In this document: positions 9,347 through 18,058 of the stretch, piece after piece
How positions within the stretch are numbered: position 1 is the first letter of the stretch
How the letters are laid out: each line of letters opens with the position of its first letter
NCBI RefSeq assembly: GCF_006442315.1
Contig: NZ_VFVY01000006.1
Coordinates: forward strand, 186,001-250,000
Direction: 5' to 3'
Length of the DNA stretch: 64,000 nt
From: Mesorhizobium sp. B2-3-4
GTDB lineage: Bacteria > Pseudomonadota > Alphaproteobacteria > Rhizobiales > Rhizobiaceae
Translations under genes and position numbers: made by a program
The notes under the pieces: model-generated
What the model was told of the DNA's origin: nothing
The model's input: the letters and a program-made list of their open reading frames with translations, nothing else
Databases searched by the model: none

Positions 9347-10276
9347 TCAGCCAAGCGCAATCAGCGATGTGCCGGCGAAGGCCAACACCGCCCCGGCCCA
9401 GGCCGGCGCCGGCGGTCGGCTTCTGGTGCGCAGCCAGACCATCGGCAAGACCAGAACCGGCGACAGCGACGACAATGTCGAGACGATCCCGACCTTGCCG
9501 CCGGCAAGTGCGGCCATGATCAGCGACATCCCCATGCCCGTGCCGATCAGTGCGCCGCAAATGCCGATGCCGAGCGTTCGCCCGGACGGCCGGGGCCGCT
9601 TGACGGCGCCGCGCAGGGGAACCAGGGCCAGCAGAAGGAAGAGCACAGCCGACACGCCGGTCCGGATCGCCATCGCGGTGAACGGGTTGACCCCCGACGC
9701 CATGACCGGACGCGCCACCAGCGCGCCGGCGGCCTGCCCCAGCGCCGCGACCAGTCCAAGGGCCAGACCGACAGGCAAGGTCATCTGCCTTGGCGGCAGC
9801 ATCACCGTCTCGATCGGCGGTGTCGGGAAAATGCCTTCCGGCTGAACCCTGGCCGGGCGTCCGAACAGGATCGCCAGGACGATGCCGGTGATGACCAGCG
9901 CCACGCCGCCCAGTTTCACGGGACCGACAGTCTCATCCAGGAAGACATAGCCCATGACCAGGGCAAAGGGCGACGTCAGCGAGAACACCAGCAGCGCCAG
10001 GCGCGGCCCGAGCGCGAATATCGACGAGATATAGGCCGATGAGGCGATGAAGATACCGAATATGCCGGACGCCGCGAGATAGCCCACCTGCCATGGCGCG
10101 AGCCCGGCCCAGCCGCCCAGCCCGGTCGCCGCCATTGCCGTGGCGATGGTGACCGCAAGCGTTTGCAACCGGGTCAAGGTCAACGCGTCGATGCGGCCGA
10201 CCAGCTCACCGGCCAGCATGCCGCTGGTGGCTATGCACAGCGCCGCACCGATCGAGAGGATTTCCGACAGGTACAT
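9347..10276 (-). CDS. DMT-superfamily transporter (two EamA domains)
   Basis: A 309-residue membrane protein with about ten hydrophobic segments arranged as two EamA repeats (roughly residues 5-135 and 165-305), each ending in a glycine/alanine-rich helix. The family exports or exchanges metabolites such as amino acids or nucleosides. It starts with an ATG at 10276, about 80 bases downstream of the nitrile hydratase activator and in the same direction. It could be the last gene of that operon, but no hairpin or promoter was seen that decides this. The substrate is unknown. Confidence 0.85.
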   Translation of the reverse strand: MYLSEILSIGAALCIATSGMLAGELVGRIDALTLTRLQTLAVTIATAMAATGLGGWAGLAPWQVGYLAASGIFGIFIASSAYISSIFALGPRLALLVFSLTSPFALVMGYVFLDETVGPVKLGGVALVITGIVLAILFGRPARVQPEGIFPTPPIETVMLPPRQMTLPVGLALGLVAALGQAAGALVARPVMASGVNPFTAMAIRTGVSAVLFLLLALVPLRGAVKRPRPSGRTLGIGICGALIGTGMGMSLIMAALAGGKVGIVSTLSSLSPVLVLPMVWLRTRSRPPAPAWAGAVLAFAGTSLIALG

Positions 10277-10359
10277 TCATGTTCTCTTGATGAAGACGTC
10301 TTTTGCGAGGAAGGCGGCTGCCGCCATCCGGCACGCCGTGAGTCTGGAAGATGTCTGCC

Positions 10360-10704
10360 TTAACAGGCGAACTCAGGATCGTTTTCCAGCAGGATCGGCT
10401 TGCCGTGCGGCGTGGCATGCGCGGCGCGCTCCCAGGCCTGCGCCATCGCATCGACGTCGGGCTTGGCGGCCAGCCCCTTTGCGGCAAGCAGTTTCTCCAA
10501 CGCCGCCAGCCAATGCTCGTAATAGTCGTGACCGTCGCTTGCGGCGCCAGGCTGCTTCACCTGCGCCGACAAAGCCTCCGCCCATTCGCTCCACGAAAAC
10601 AGGCCTTTGTCGTGCAACGCCACTGTCATGGCAAAGGCCTCGGCCTGCCACGGCTCCGCGAACACCGGCTCGTCGAACGGCACGGCGCCTTCATGCCGGC
10701 TCAA
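10360..10704 (-). CDS. Nitrile hydratase accessory protein (P14K/NhlE-type, beta N-terminus-like)
   Basis: A 114-residue protein whose core (DEPVFAEPWQAEAFAMTVAL...LFSWSEWAEAL, then DYYEHWLAALEKLL) matches the accessory proteins that resemble the N-terminal part of the nitrile hydratase beta subunit. In cobalt-type systems such proteins (P14K, NhlE) deliver Co3+ and insert it into the alpha subunit by self-subunit swapping. I placed the start at the TTG at 10704, which has GGGAGAG six bases upstream and overlaps the end of the beta gene by 14 bases. The frame upstream of it is arginine-rich and spurious. A GTG at 10683 is the alternative. The gene is translationally coupled to the beta subunit. 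Confidence 0.82.
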   Translation of the reverse strand: MSRHEGAVPFDEPVFAEPWQAEAFAMTVALHDKGLFSWSEWAEALSAQVKQPGAASDGHDYYEHWLAALEKLLAAKGLAAKPDVDAMAQAWERAAHATPHGKPILLENDPEFAC

Positions 10705-11350
10705 GATAGCTCTCCCAGGCATCGATCGAAACGCTGAGCGTCGGGTCCGCGCCCTCGCCCCAGATTTCGGCTGCGTCGAAAACCACGGTGTAGACCCGTT
10801 GCGGGTTCTCGCCTTGGCCATGCGCGTTGCTGTCGGGAAAGACGAAGCCGTCGCGCACCGCTTCGATGATGCCTTGTTTGCCACGCGCATAGCGCGGCAG
10901 CCTGGTGTGACCGGTCGGATTGAAATTCTTCGTCCGCACGGCATCGCCGGCCTTGAAGCGCGGCGCGGTCCCGACCGGCCGGTCGCATGGACCGCCCTCG
11001 GCCAGCACGGCCGGCACGTTTTCCGCCTTCAGCACTCTTTTGGGCGTCGCCGCGGCATCGATCGCCTCGCCCGCCGCGAGGTCGCGCGCGCTGACGAAGC
11101 CATGCCGCTCGAGCAGGATCTCCAGCGCCCTGATCCAGATCTCATAATAGCTGGAGCCGTAATAGACGGCCGGATGCAGGGATTCGCGCGCGTGCCGGCT
11201 CTCGTCGATGTTCCAGGCACCCATGCCGCCGGCGCAAAGCGTCACGCCAAGCGCCCGCCGCTCCCAGTCGGCATGGAAATAGGGCTCGTCCTTCTCCGGA
11301 GCGACCGGGCCGAACCCCATCTGTCCGCCGAGATCCTGCGGCCCGTTCAC
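10691..11350 (-). CDS. nthB: Nitrile hydratase beta subunit
   Basis: A 219-residue protein that begins [16 protein letters not shown], the typical beta N-terminus (usual form MNGIHDLGG), and contains [43 protein letters not shown] and the C-terminal Y(T)[10 protein letters not shown]. The beta subunit caps the active site of the alpha/beta heterodimer that hydrates nitriles to amides. Translation starts at GTG 11350, which overlaps the alpha stop codon as GTGA. The long upstream frame is a shadow of the alpha gene. The low-usage start and the overlap suggest tight coupling of subunit stoichiometry. Confidence 0.93.
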   Translation of the reverse strand: MNGPQDLGGQMGFGPVAPEKDEPYFHADWERRALGVTLCAGGMGAWNIDESRHARESLHPAVYYGSSYYEIWIRALEILLERHGFVSARDLAAGEAIDAAATPKRVLKAENVPAVLAEGGPCDRPVGTAPRFKAGDAVRTKNFNPTGHTRLPRYARGKQGIIEAVRDGFVFPDSNAHGQGENPQRVYTVVFDAAEIWGEGADPTLSVSIDAWESYLEPA

Positions 11351-11952
11351 GCGGGTTGCCCCGCCTGGGCGGTGCCGATCATCGCATCGCGGCTCACCAG
11401 CTCGGCCAGCCGCTCCTCGCTCCAGCCTTCGGTGCCGCCGGGCCGCGCCGGCACGACGAGATAGCGCAATTCCGCCGTCGAATCCCACACGCGTATCTTC
11501 GTTTCGGCCGGCAGCGTCAGCCCGAATTCCTCCAGCACGCCGCGCGGATCGATCACCGCGCGCGACCTGTAGGGCGGCGCCTTGTACCAGACCGGCGGCA
11601 AGCCGAGCACCGACCACGGATAACAGGAGCACAGCGTGCAGACGACGAGGTTGTGGGTGTCGGCGGTGTTGAACACCGCTTGCATATGCTCGCCCTGGCG
11701 GCCGGTATAGGAGAGCGAGGCGATCGCTTCCGTCGCATCGCGCTTCAGCCAGTCGGCATAGGCTGGATCGCTCCAGGCTTTCGCGACGACCCTGGCGCCG
11801 TTGCGCGGGCCGATCTTGGTCTCATAGGTGTCGACGATAACGTCGATGGCGGCCAGGTCGATCAGCCCCTTGCGGGTCAGGATGGTTTCCAGCGCGCGCA
11901 CCCGCGCCGCAAACGGATCGAGTTCGTTGTCGTGGTCATGATCATGGGACAT
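11347..11952 (-). CDS. nthA: Nitrile hydratase alpha subunit, cobalt type
   Basis: A 201-residue metal-bearing subunit. The claw motif VCTLCSC occupies residues 104-110, with ligands Cys105, Cys108, Ser109 and Cys110. Thr106 (CTLCSC rather than CSLCSC) is the signature of non-corrin cobalt enzymes. Downstream [15 protein letters not shown] is the conserved active-site loop with the two arginines needed for activity. An unusual N-terminus SHDHDHD could bind metal and assist loading, which is inference. It heads the alpha-beta-activator operon. Cys112 and Cys114 of other enzymes correspond to Cys108 and Cys110 here and would be post-translationally oxidised. Confidence 0.95.
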   Translation of the reverse strand: MSHDHDHDNELDPFAARVRALETILTRKGLIDLAAIDVIVDTYETKIGPRNGARVVAKAWSDPAYADWLKRDATEAIASLSYTGRQGEHMQAVFNTADTHNLVVCTLCSCYPWSVLGLPPVWYKAPPYRSRAVIDPRGVLEEFGLTLPAETKIRVWDSTAELRYLVVPARPGGTEGWSEERLAELVSRDAMIGTAQAGQPA

Positions 11953-12030
11953 GGCCGCAAATTACGGTCCCGATCCGCCGGCCGCAAGCGCAAGGCCTTG
12001 GGCCAGCGGAGAACGGTACCCATCCGTCCG

Positions 12031-15000
12031 CTACTCGGCGGCCGTCTTCTGTGGCTCGGCCGGCATGTCGTCATTGGTGCCGAACAGCGAAGGCTGATCG
12101 CCGTTTTCGACGATCAGAGGCTCGGCTTTGCGCTTGGGCATAAGCCCGACCAGCCAGCCGGAGAAATTCTCCATGTAGACATAGATCACCGGCGTGACGA
12201 ACAGGGTCAGCGCCTGTGAGGCCAGCAGGCCGCCAACGACCGCGACGCCCAGCGGCTGGCGCAGCTCCGCGCTGGCGCCGGTGCCCAGCGCGATCGGGAA
12301 CGTGCCCATCAGGGCCGCCAGCGTCGTCATCATGATCGGCCTGAAGCGCATCAGGCAGGCCTTGTGGATGGATTCGGTGGCCGACATGCCTTCTCGTCGC
12401 AGTTCGAGCGCGACGTCGACCATCATGATGCCGTTCTTCTTGACGATGCCGATCAGCATCAGGATGCCGATCACCGCGATGACGGACAGATCCATCCCCG
12501 CGAAGCGCAAGGCAACGACCGCCCCGAGCACTGCCGACGGCAGGCCGGTCAGGATGGTCAGCGGGTGGATAAAGCTCTCATACAGGATGCCGAGCACGAT
12601 ATAGATGGTCAGGATCGCTCCGCCGACCAGCAGGCCCTGGTTGGCCAGCGAATCCTGGAAGGTCTTGGCCGTGCCGGCAAAGGTCGTCGAGATCGCCTTC
12701 GGCATGCCGATCTGATCTTTCAACTGCTCGATGCGGGTCACCGAGTCACCGAGCGACACGCCTTGCGGCAGGTTGTAGGAGACCGTCACCGCGGGCAGCT
12801 GTCCGAGCTGGTTGACCGTCAACGCGCCGGCCGTGCGGTCGACCCGGGCGAAAGCGCCAAGCGGTACCAGACTGCCGCTCGCCGTGCGCATCTGGATGGC
12901 CAGCATGCGTTCGGGCGACCATTCGATCTTGGGATCGAGCTCGGTGATGACCTCGTAGCTGTCGGCCGAACCGAAGATCGTCGAAACCTGATCGGTGCCG
13001 AAGCCGCCGTAGAGCGCGGTCCGCAGCGTGTCGGTGTCGATGCCGAGTTGCGCGGCCTTGTCGCGGTCGATCACCAGCGATGCCTGCAGCGCATTGTTCT
13101 GCAGGTCGCTGGTGACATCGGTGAAGGTCGCGTGGTCGGCCGCCATCGCGTCATTCAGCTTCTGCGCCCACTGGTCGGTCAGGCCGGTATCGAGGCCCTG
13201 GACCACGAGCTGATAGGCGCTGGCCGACGAGCGCGAACCCAGCCGCAAATTCTGCACCGGCTGCATGTAGGTTTCGATGCCGGGCACATTCGAAAGCTGC
13301 CGCCTGAGATCGGCCTGTACCTTCTCGATGTCGGGGCGCTGGCTCTTGTCCTTCAACTGAACATAGAGCCGGCCCTGATTGAGCGCGCTTTGCGAACCGC
13401 CCGCCGACCAGGCGACATGGGTGACATAGGGGGAATGCATGAAGACGTCGGCAACCTGGCCCTGCAGCTTGATCATCGCGTCGAAGGAAATGTCCTGGCG
13501 CGCCAGTGTCGTCACCGAAATCTGGCCGATGTCCTCCTGCGGGAAGAAGCCTTTCGGCGACACCTCGATCAACCATACCGATGCCGCCGCGGTGCCGATG
13601 AACACCAGGAACACCAGGAAGGTGTGCCGCAGGCAGAAGCTCAGCACCCGGTCGTATCCGCGCGTGATGAGGTCCGGCTTGTGACCGGGCGCATGCTTGT
13701 CACGGTCGGCCTTGCTCACCGACAACAGGCGCGAGCACAGCATCGGCGTCAGCGTCAGCGACACGAACATCGAGGCCAGGATCGCGACGGTCACCACGAC
13801 CGCGAACTCGTTGAAGATGCGGCCGATGACGCCGCCCATCAGAAGCACCGGGATGAACACCGCGACCAGCGAGATCGAGATCGAGATGATCGTGAAGCCG
13901 ATTTCGCGCGCGCCCTTCAGCGATGCCTCGAAGGCCGAGAGCCCATCCTCCTCCATGTGGCGGAAGATGTTTTCCAGCATGACGATGGCATCGTCGACGA
14001 CAAGGCCGACGGCGAGTGTGAGACCCATCAGCGAGATGTTGTCGATCGAGAAGCCGAACAGGAACATGGCGCCGAGCGTCGCGATCAGCGAGATCGGCAC
14101 CGCCACGGCCGGAATGATGGTTGCCGTGACGCGGCGCAGGAATACGAAGATCACCATCACCACCAGCGCGATGGTCAACAGCAGCGTGAACTGCACGTCG
14201 TCGACGGCCTGGCGGATCGAGCTCGAGCGATCGTTGAGGAGCTTGATGTCGGCCGCCGCCGGCATCTGGTCGCGGAACGACGGCAGCATCGCCTTGACCT
14301 TGTCGACGACGTCGACGGTGTTGGCGTCGGGCTGGCGCTGAACGGCCAGGATGATGGCGCGCGTGCCGTCATACCAGCTCGCGGTCGTCGTGGTTTCGAC
14401 CGAGTCGACCACGCGGGTCACCTCGCCCAGCCGCACCGGGTGGCCGTTCTTGGTGGCAATGATCAGGTTGGAGAAGCCAGCGGCATTGTCGAGCTGGGTG
14501 TTGGCGGTGATGGTGAGCTGCTGCTTGTTGTTCTGCAGCACGCCGAGCGGGGTGTTGCTGTTGGCCGAAGCGATCGCGGCCTGCAACTGGTCGATCGAGA
14601 TACCACGCGCTGCAAGCGCGGTCGGATCGATCTGGATGCGCACGGCGTATTTCTGCTGGCCGTAGATCGAAACCTGCGCCACGCCGTCGATGGTCGACAG
14701 CGACGGCGAGATGACATTCTCAGCGAAGGCATCGAGATCGGTCAACGGCACGGTGTCGCTGACCAGCGACATCAGCAGGATCGGTGCGTCGGCCGGATTG
14801 ACCTTGCGATAGCTTGGCGGCGCCGTCATTTCCGGCGGCAGCGATTTCTGCGTACGCGCGATCGCCGCCTGGACGTCGGCGGCGGCCGCGTCGATATCGC
14901 GGTTGAGCACGAACTGGATGGCGATCGAGGTCTGGCCGAGCGAATTGGTGGTCGAAATCGAATCGATGCCGGCAATCGTCGCGAACTGCTTGATCAGCGG

Positions 15001-15192
15001 CGTGGCCACCGACGTCGCCATCGTCTCCGGCGAGGCGCCGGGCAAGGAAGCGGAAACGTTGACCACCGGAAATTCGGCGCTCGGCAGCGCCGCCACCGGC
15101 AGGAATTTATAGGCAAATATGCCGCCCAGAATAAGGGCAAACGACATCAGCAGCGTGGCGACGGGCCTGCGAATGCAGAATTCGGAGATCAT
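12031..15192 (-). CDS. RND multidrug efflux pump, inner-membrane permease (HAE1, MdtB/MdtC-like)
   Basis: A 1053-residue permease of the hydrophobe/amphiphile efflux family, the usual length for AcrB/MdtB relatives. The N-terminal FCIRRPVATLLMSFALILGG helix, two large periplasmic loops, and the proton-relay aspartate pair in GLVVDDAIVMLENIF around residue 400 are all present. A second half with the same helix pattern ends at about residue 1020, followed by a charged tail. It overlaps the upstream adaptor gene by four bases (ATGA), so the two are co-translated. No outer-membrane channel gene is linked in this window; a TolC-like protein elsewhere would be needed. Confidence 0.93.
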   Translation of the reverse strand: MISEFCIRRPVATLLMSFALILGGIFAYKFLPVAALPSAEFPVVNVSASLPGASPETMATSVATPLIKQFATIAGIDSISTTNSLGQTSIAIQFVLNRDIDAAAADVQAAIARTQKSLPPEMTAPPSYRKVNPADAPILLMSLVSDTVPLTDLDAFAENVISPSLSTIDGVAQVSIYGQQKYAVRIQIDPTALAARGISIDQLQAAIASANSNTPLGVLQNNKQQLTITANTQLDNAAGFSNLIIATKNGHPVRLGEVTRVVDSVETTTTASWYDGTRAIILAVQRQPDANTVDVVDKVKAMLPSFRDQMPAAADIKLLNDRSSSIRQAVDDVQFTLLLTIALVVMVIFVFLRRVTATIIPAVAVPISLIATLGAMFLFGFSIDNISLMGLTLAVGLVVDDAIVMLENIFRHMEEDGLSAFEASLKGAREIGFTIISISISLVAVFIPVLLMGGVIGRIFNEFAVVVTVAILASMFVSLTLTPMLCSRLLSVSKADRDKHAPGHKPDLITRGYDRVLSFCLRHTFLVFLVFIGTAAASVWLIEVSPKGFFPQEDIGQISVTTLARQDISFDAMIKLQGQVADVFMHSPYVTHVAWSAGGSQSALNQGRLYVQLKDKSQRPDIEKVQADLRRQLSNVPGIETYMQPVQNLRLGSRSSASAYQLVVQGLDTGLTDQWAQKLNDAMAADHATFTDVTSDLQNNALQASLVIDRDKAAQLGIDTDTLRTALYGGFGTDQVSTIFGSADSYEVITELDPKIEWSPERMLAIQMRTASGSLVPLGAFARVDRTAGALTVNQLGQLPAVTVSYNLPQGVSLGDSVTRIEQLKDQIGMPKAISTTFAGTAKTFQDSLANQGLLVGGAILTIYIVLGILYESFIHPLTILTGLPSAVLGAVVALRFAGMDLSVIAVIGILMLIGIVKKNGIMMVDVALELRREGMSATESIHKACLMRFRPIMMTTLAALMGTFPIALGTGASAELRQPLGVAVVGGLLASQALTLFVTPVIYVYMENFSGWLVGLMPKRKAEPLIVENGDQPSLFGTNDDMPAEPQKTAAE

Positions 15193-16454
15193 TGCGCGGC
15201 CTCGCCGGCGTTGGTCGCCTCGGCCACCTTGGGCGCGGCTGTCGCGGCACCCTCATGCACGGCGGCGCCATCCTTCAGCCTGGTCTGGCCTTCGACGACC
15301 ACCTTCTCGCCGCTCTTCAGCCCCTGGCTGATGGCGCTGTTCTGGCCTTCGGTCAGCGCCACCTGGACCGGGCGCATCTCGACGGTATTGTCCGGCTTGA
15401 CGACATAGACGAACGGCCCCTTCTGGCTGGGCTGCACGGCGACCGTCGGAACCGAAGTCATCTGCGGCATCGTGCCGGCATCGAGCACGACGTTCACATA
15501 CTGGCCGGGCCACAGGGAAAGATCCGCGTTCGGGATGCTTGCCCGCGTTGCGATGGTGCCCGAGGCGGTGTCGACGCTGGAATCGACGAAGTCGAGCATA
15601 CCCTTGCCGATCGGCGTCGGATTGCCATCCTGGGTCAGCGTCACGTCGCCCTGTTGCGGGTTGGCCAGTTCCTTGTGCAGCAAGGCAAGGTTGCTCTCCG
15701 GCAAGGTGAAATTGACCTGCAGCGGATCCATCTGGGTGATCGTCACCAGTGGCGTGCTGGTGCTCGAACTGCCGTTGCTGACGGTAACGAGATCGCCGAC
15801 CGATACATTGACCGCGCCAAGCCTGCCCGCGATCGGTGCCGCGATCTTGGCAAAGCCGAGCTGGACGTTGTCGGCGTCTATCGTCGCCTTGTCGGCGTCG
15901 ACGGTCGCCGCCGCCGCCTTCTGCGCGGCAACGGCTTGATCGTAGGTTTGCTGGGTGCCTGCCTGCTTGGCGACAAGATCCTTGGCACGCTGGAGATCGG
16001 AATTCGAACTGGCGAGCAGCGCCTGATCCTTGGCCAAAGTCGCCTGGTCCTTGGCGAGCTGCGCCTTCAGCGCCCGGTCATCGAGCTGGAACAGAACGTC
16101 GCCCGCCTTGACCATCTGCCCGTCCTTGACGTCGATGGACACGATCTGGCTGGAGACCCGCGCATTGATGTTGACCACTGCCGGGGACGACACGAAGCCG
16201 ATGGCGTAGCGCCTGATCGGGAAATCGGCGGTCGTCGCCGTGGCGGAGACGATCGAGGCCGAACGCGCGCCATTGCCGCCGCCCGCCTGCTTGTCCCCTG
16301 CCGGCTTGTCGCCTGCCGGTTTGTCCGCCGCCGCGACCTGCTTCGCACCAATGAGTTGCTGCACCTTGCCCAGCGCATCGGGGGACAGATACAGCCATGC
16401 CGCCGCGCCCACGCAGGCGGCGGCGATGACCGTAAGAGCGACTTTTCCACGCAT
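15189..16454 (-). CDS. RND efflux pump periplasmic adaptor (membrane fusion protein)
   Basis: A 421-residue HlyD/AcrA-type adaptor. It has an N-terminal membrane anchor (residues about 5-22), a short linker with three repeats of the type AGDKPAGDK, a barrel-sandwich/lipoyl half-motif (VSIDVKDGQMVKAGDVLFQLD), a coiled-coil hairpin with many SNSDLQRAKDL-like heptads, the second lipoyl half, and a beta-barrel domain ending in VVVEGQTRLKDGAAV. I prefer the ATG at 16454 (MRGKVALTV) to an upstream GTG. It is the first gene of the two-gene efflux operon, preceded by a perfect 25-base palindrome. Confidence 0.92.
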   Translation of the reverse strand: MRGKVALTVIAAACVGAAAWLYLSPDALGKVQQLIGAKQVAAADKPAGDKPAGDKQAGGGNGARSASIVSATATTADFPIRRYAIGFVSSPAVVNINARVSSQIVSIDVKDGQMVKAGDVLFQLDDRALKAQLAKDQATLAKDQALLASSNSDLQRAKDLVAKQAGTQQTYDQAVAAQKAAAATVDADKATIDADNVQLGFAKIAAPIAGRLGAVNVSVGDLVTVSNGSSSTSTPLVTITQMDPLQVNFTLPESNLALLHKELANPQQGDVTLTQDGNPTPIGKGMLDFVDSSVDTASGTIATRASIPNADLSLWPGQYVNVVLDAGTMPQMTSVPTVAVQPSQKGPFVYVVKPDNTVEMRPVQVALTEGQNSAISQGLKSGEKVVVEGQTRLKDGAAVHEGAATAAPKVAEATNAGEAAQ

Positions 16455-16511
16455 CGTCAGAAGGCCCCTTCCACCCGACACGTCGTGGCGCGGTGGTTCC
16501 TATCATAGCTC

Positions 16512-16536
16512 AAATCACGGCACGTTGCCGTGATTT
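16512..16536. promoter_or_regulatory. Perfect 11+3+11 inverted repeat upstream of the RND operon
   Basis: The arms AAATCACGGCA and TGCCGTGATTT are perfect complements around CGT and lie about 58 bases before the adaptor start. No T run follows in the minus direction, so a terminator is unlikely. The symmetry and position suit a dimeric repressor of the efflux operon, but no regulator gene is adjacent. Confidence 0.55.
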
Positions 16537-16680
16537 CGCCGAATAGATAGGACACGCCTGGGGCGGAAAAGGGCCAAAACACGGCATTACGAAGATTTAA
16601 TGTGCGCTGCACAATAGCTATGCAGCCGGCTACCGTTCGGGCTGGTAGGCCAGACCGGCCCTAAAAACAGCCTCCCGGGC

Positions 16681-17277
16681 CTATCGCAACATCGGCCAGA
16701 GCGTTGCCGCCAGGAGCACGCCCATGGCGATGTTGAACCATTTCAGCCGCACCGGGTCCGACAGGAAACCGCGCAGCGCCGTGCCGAATCCCGCCCATAC
16801 CGAGACGCTCGGCAGGTTGACGATGGTAAAGGCCACCGAGATCAGCACCACCGACAGGAACGGGTGATCCGGATTGCTGTAGACGGCCATGGCGGTGATC
16901 GCCATCACCCAGGCCTTGGGATTGACCCACTGGAACGCTGCCGCATCGATGAAGCGCATCGGCGTCCCCTTCGGCTCGCCCTTGCCGCTGAGCGAACGCG
17001 ACATGGCGATCTTCCAGGCGAGGTAGAGCAGATAGACGGCACCGGCGATCTTCAGCCCGGTGTGCAGCGCGGGAAATGCCGTCAGCACCGCCCCCAGGCC
17101 GAGCCCGACCGCCAACAGCAGGACAAGGAACCCGATGCTGATGCCAAGCATGTGCGGCACACTTCTGACCAGTCCGAAATTCACCCCCGATGCCAGCAGC
17201 ATGAGGTTGTTCGGCCCCGGCGTGATCGAGGTGACGAAGGCGTAGACAAGCAAGGCGAGGAATGCATCGAGCGACAT
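16681..17277 (-). CDS. LysE/RhtB-family amino-acid exporter
   Basis: A 198-residue membrane protein with six predicted helices. The N-terminal VTSITPGPNNLMLLASGVNFG is the family signature (TPGPNN), followed by ALHTGLKIAGAVYLLYLAWKI and FQWVNPKAWVMAITAMA. These proteins export amino acids or their analogues (lysine, homoserine, threonine, cysteine metabolites). It stands alone, downstream of ilvH in the same direction with 120 bases between them, so read-through from the branched-chain operon cannot be excluded. Substrate not assignable. Confidence 0.88.
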   Translation of the reverse strand: MSLDAFLALLVYAFVTSITPGPNNLMLLASGVNFGLVRSVPHMLGISIGFLVLLLAVGLGLGAVLTAFPALHTGLKIAGAVYLLYLAWKIAMSRSLSGKGEPKGTPMRFIDAAAFQWVNPKAWVMAITAMAVYSNPDHPFLSVVLISVAFTIVNLPSVSVWAGFGTALRGFLSDPVRLKWFNIAMGVLLAATLWPMLR

Positions 17278-17399
17278 GATATCCTCCCAGATAAGTCAGT
17301 ATTATTGTCTCTTTTCACGGATCGCACAAAAGCCAGCCGCCCGCCTGCCGCCGGACCAGGCATCGCGCCTGCAGGTCACTGGTGAGGTGTGGCTGAGCC

Positions 17400-17975
17400 C
17401 TACATCCCTTGCGGGCCGCGGTTCATCGCCGCGACGCCGGTGCGGCAGATCTCGACCAGGCCGAGCGGCTTCATGATGGCGATGAACTGGTCGAGCTTGG
17501 AGCCCTTGCCGGTGATCTCGAAGATGAAATGCTCGGTGTTGGCGTCGATGACGCTGGCGCGGAAGGCATCGGCCAGCCTGAGCGCCTCGACCCGGGCCTC
17601 GCCGGTGCCGGCGACCTTGACCAGAGCCAGTTCGCGCTCCAGCGGCCGCTCTTGTCCAAGCTCGTGCGAGCGGACGGAAAGGTCGACCACCCGGTGCACC
17701 GGCACGATGCGCTCGAGCTGGTTCTTGATCTGCTCCATCACATGCGGCGTGCCGCGCGTGACGATGGTTATGCGCGACAGGTGCTTCTCGTGCTCGGTCT
17801 CGGAGACGGTCAGGCTCTCGATGTTGTAGCCGCGGCCGGAAAACAGGCCGATGACCCGGGCTAGCACGCCCGGCTCGTTGTCGACCAGCACGGAAAGCGT
17901 ATGCGTCTCCGGCTTTTCGGTCTCCTTGGCGATGAAATAGGCAGAGCCTGTCGGTTGAAGGTGCTGTGCGTTCAT
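17400..17975 (-). CDS. ilvH: Acetolactate synthase small (regulatory) subunit
   Basis: A 191-residue regulatory subunit of acetohydroxyacid synthase. An N-terminal ACT domain (about residues 23-100) starts with THTLSVLVDNEPGVLARVIGLFSGRGYNIESLTV, the valine-binding motif region, followed by the C-terminal activation domain. It stimulates the catalytic subunit and confers valine feedback inhibition. The gene follows ilvI by 83 bases on the same strand. Expression should depend on the attenuator upstream of ilvI. Length and motifs are normal. Confidence 0.95.
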   Translation of the reverse strand: MNAQHLQPTGSAYFIAKETEKPETHTLSVLVDNEPGVLARVIGLFSGRGYNIESLTVSETEHEKHLSRITIVTRGTPHVMEQIKNQLERIVPVHRVVDLSVRSHELGQERPLERELALVKVAGTGEARVEALRLADAFRASVIDANTEHFIFEITGKGSKLDQFIAIMKPLGLVEICRTGVAAMNRGPQGM

Positions 17976-18058
17976 GACGTGAATCTCGATTTCAGACTTT
18001 TGAGCTAATTCTCTGTTTGCGCACGGCTTTCTCGCGACAGCCCCGCCTTTGTGGCTGC

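Noticed and set aside
11351..11632. N-terminal extension of the nitrile hydratase beta subunit
   Set aside because: It overlaps the alpha gene in another frame and is arginine-rich; the beta N-terminus VNGPQDLGG begins at the GTG overlapping the alpha stop.
12364..15408. 1014-codon open frame on the plus strand opposite the RND permease
   Set aside because: It is antisense to an unmistakable permease, has an Arg/His/Asp/Gly-heavy low-complexity composition and no domain. Long antisense frames are expected in GC-rich codon-biased DNA.
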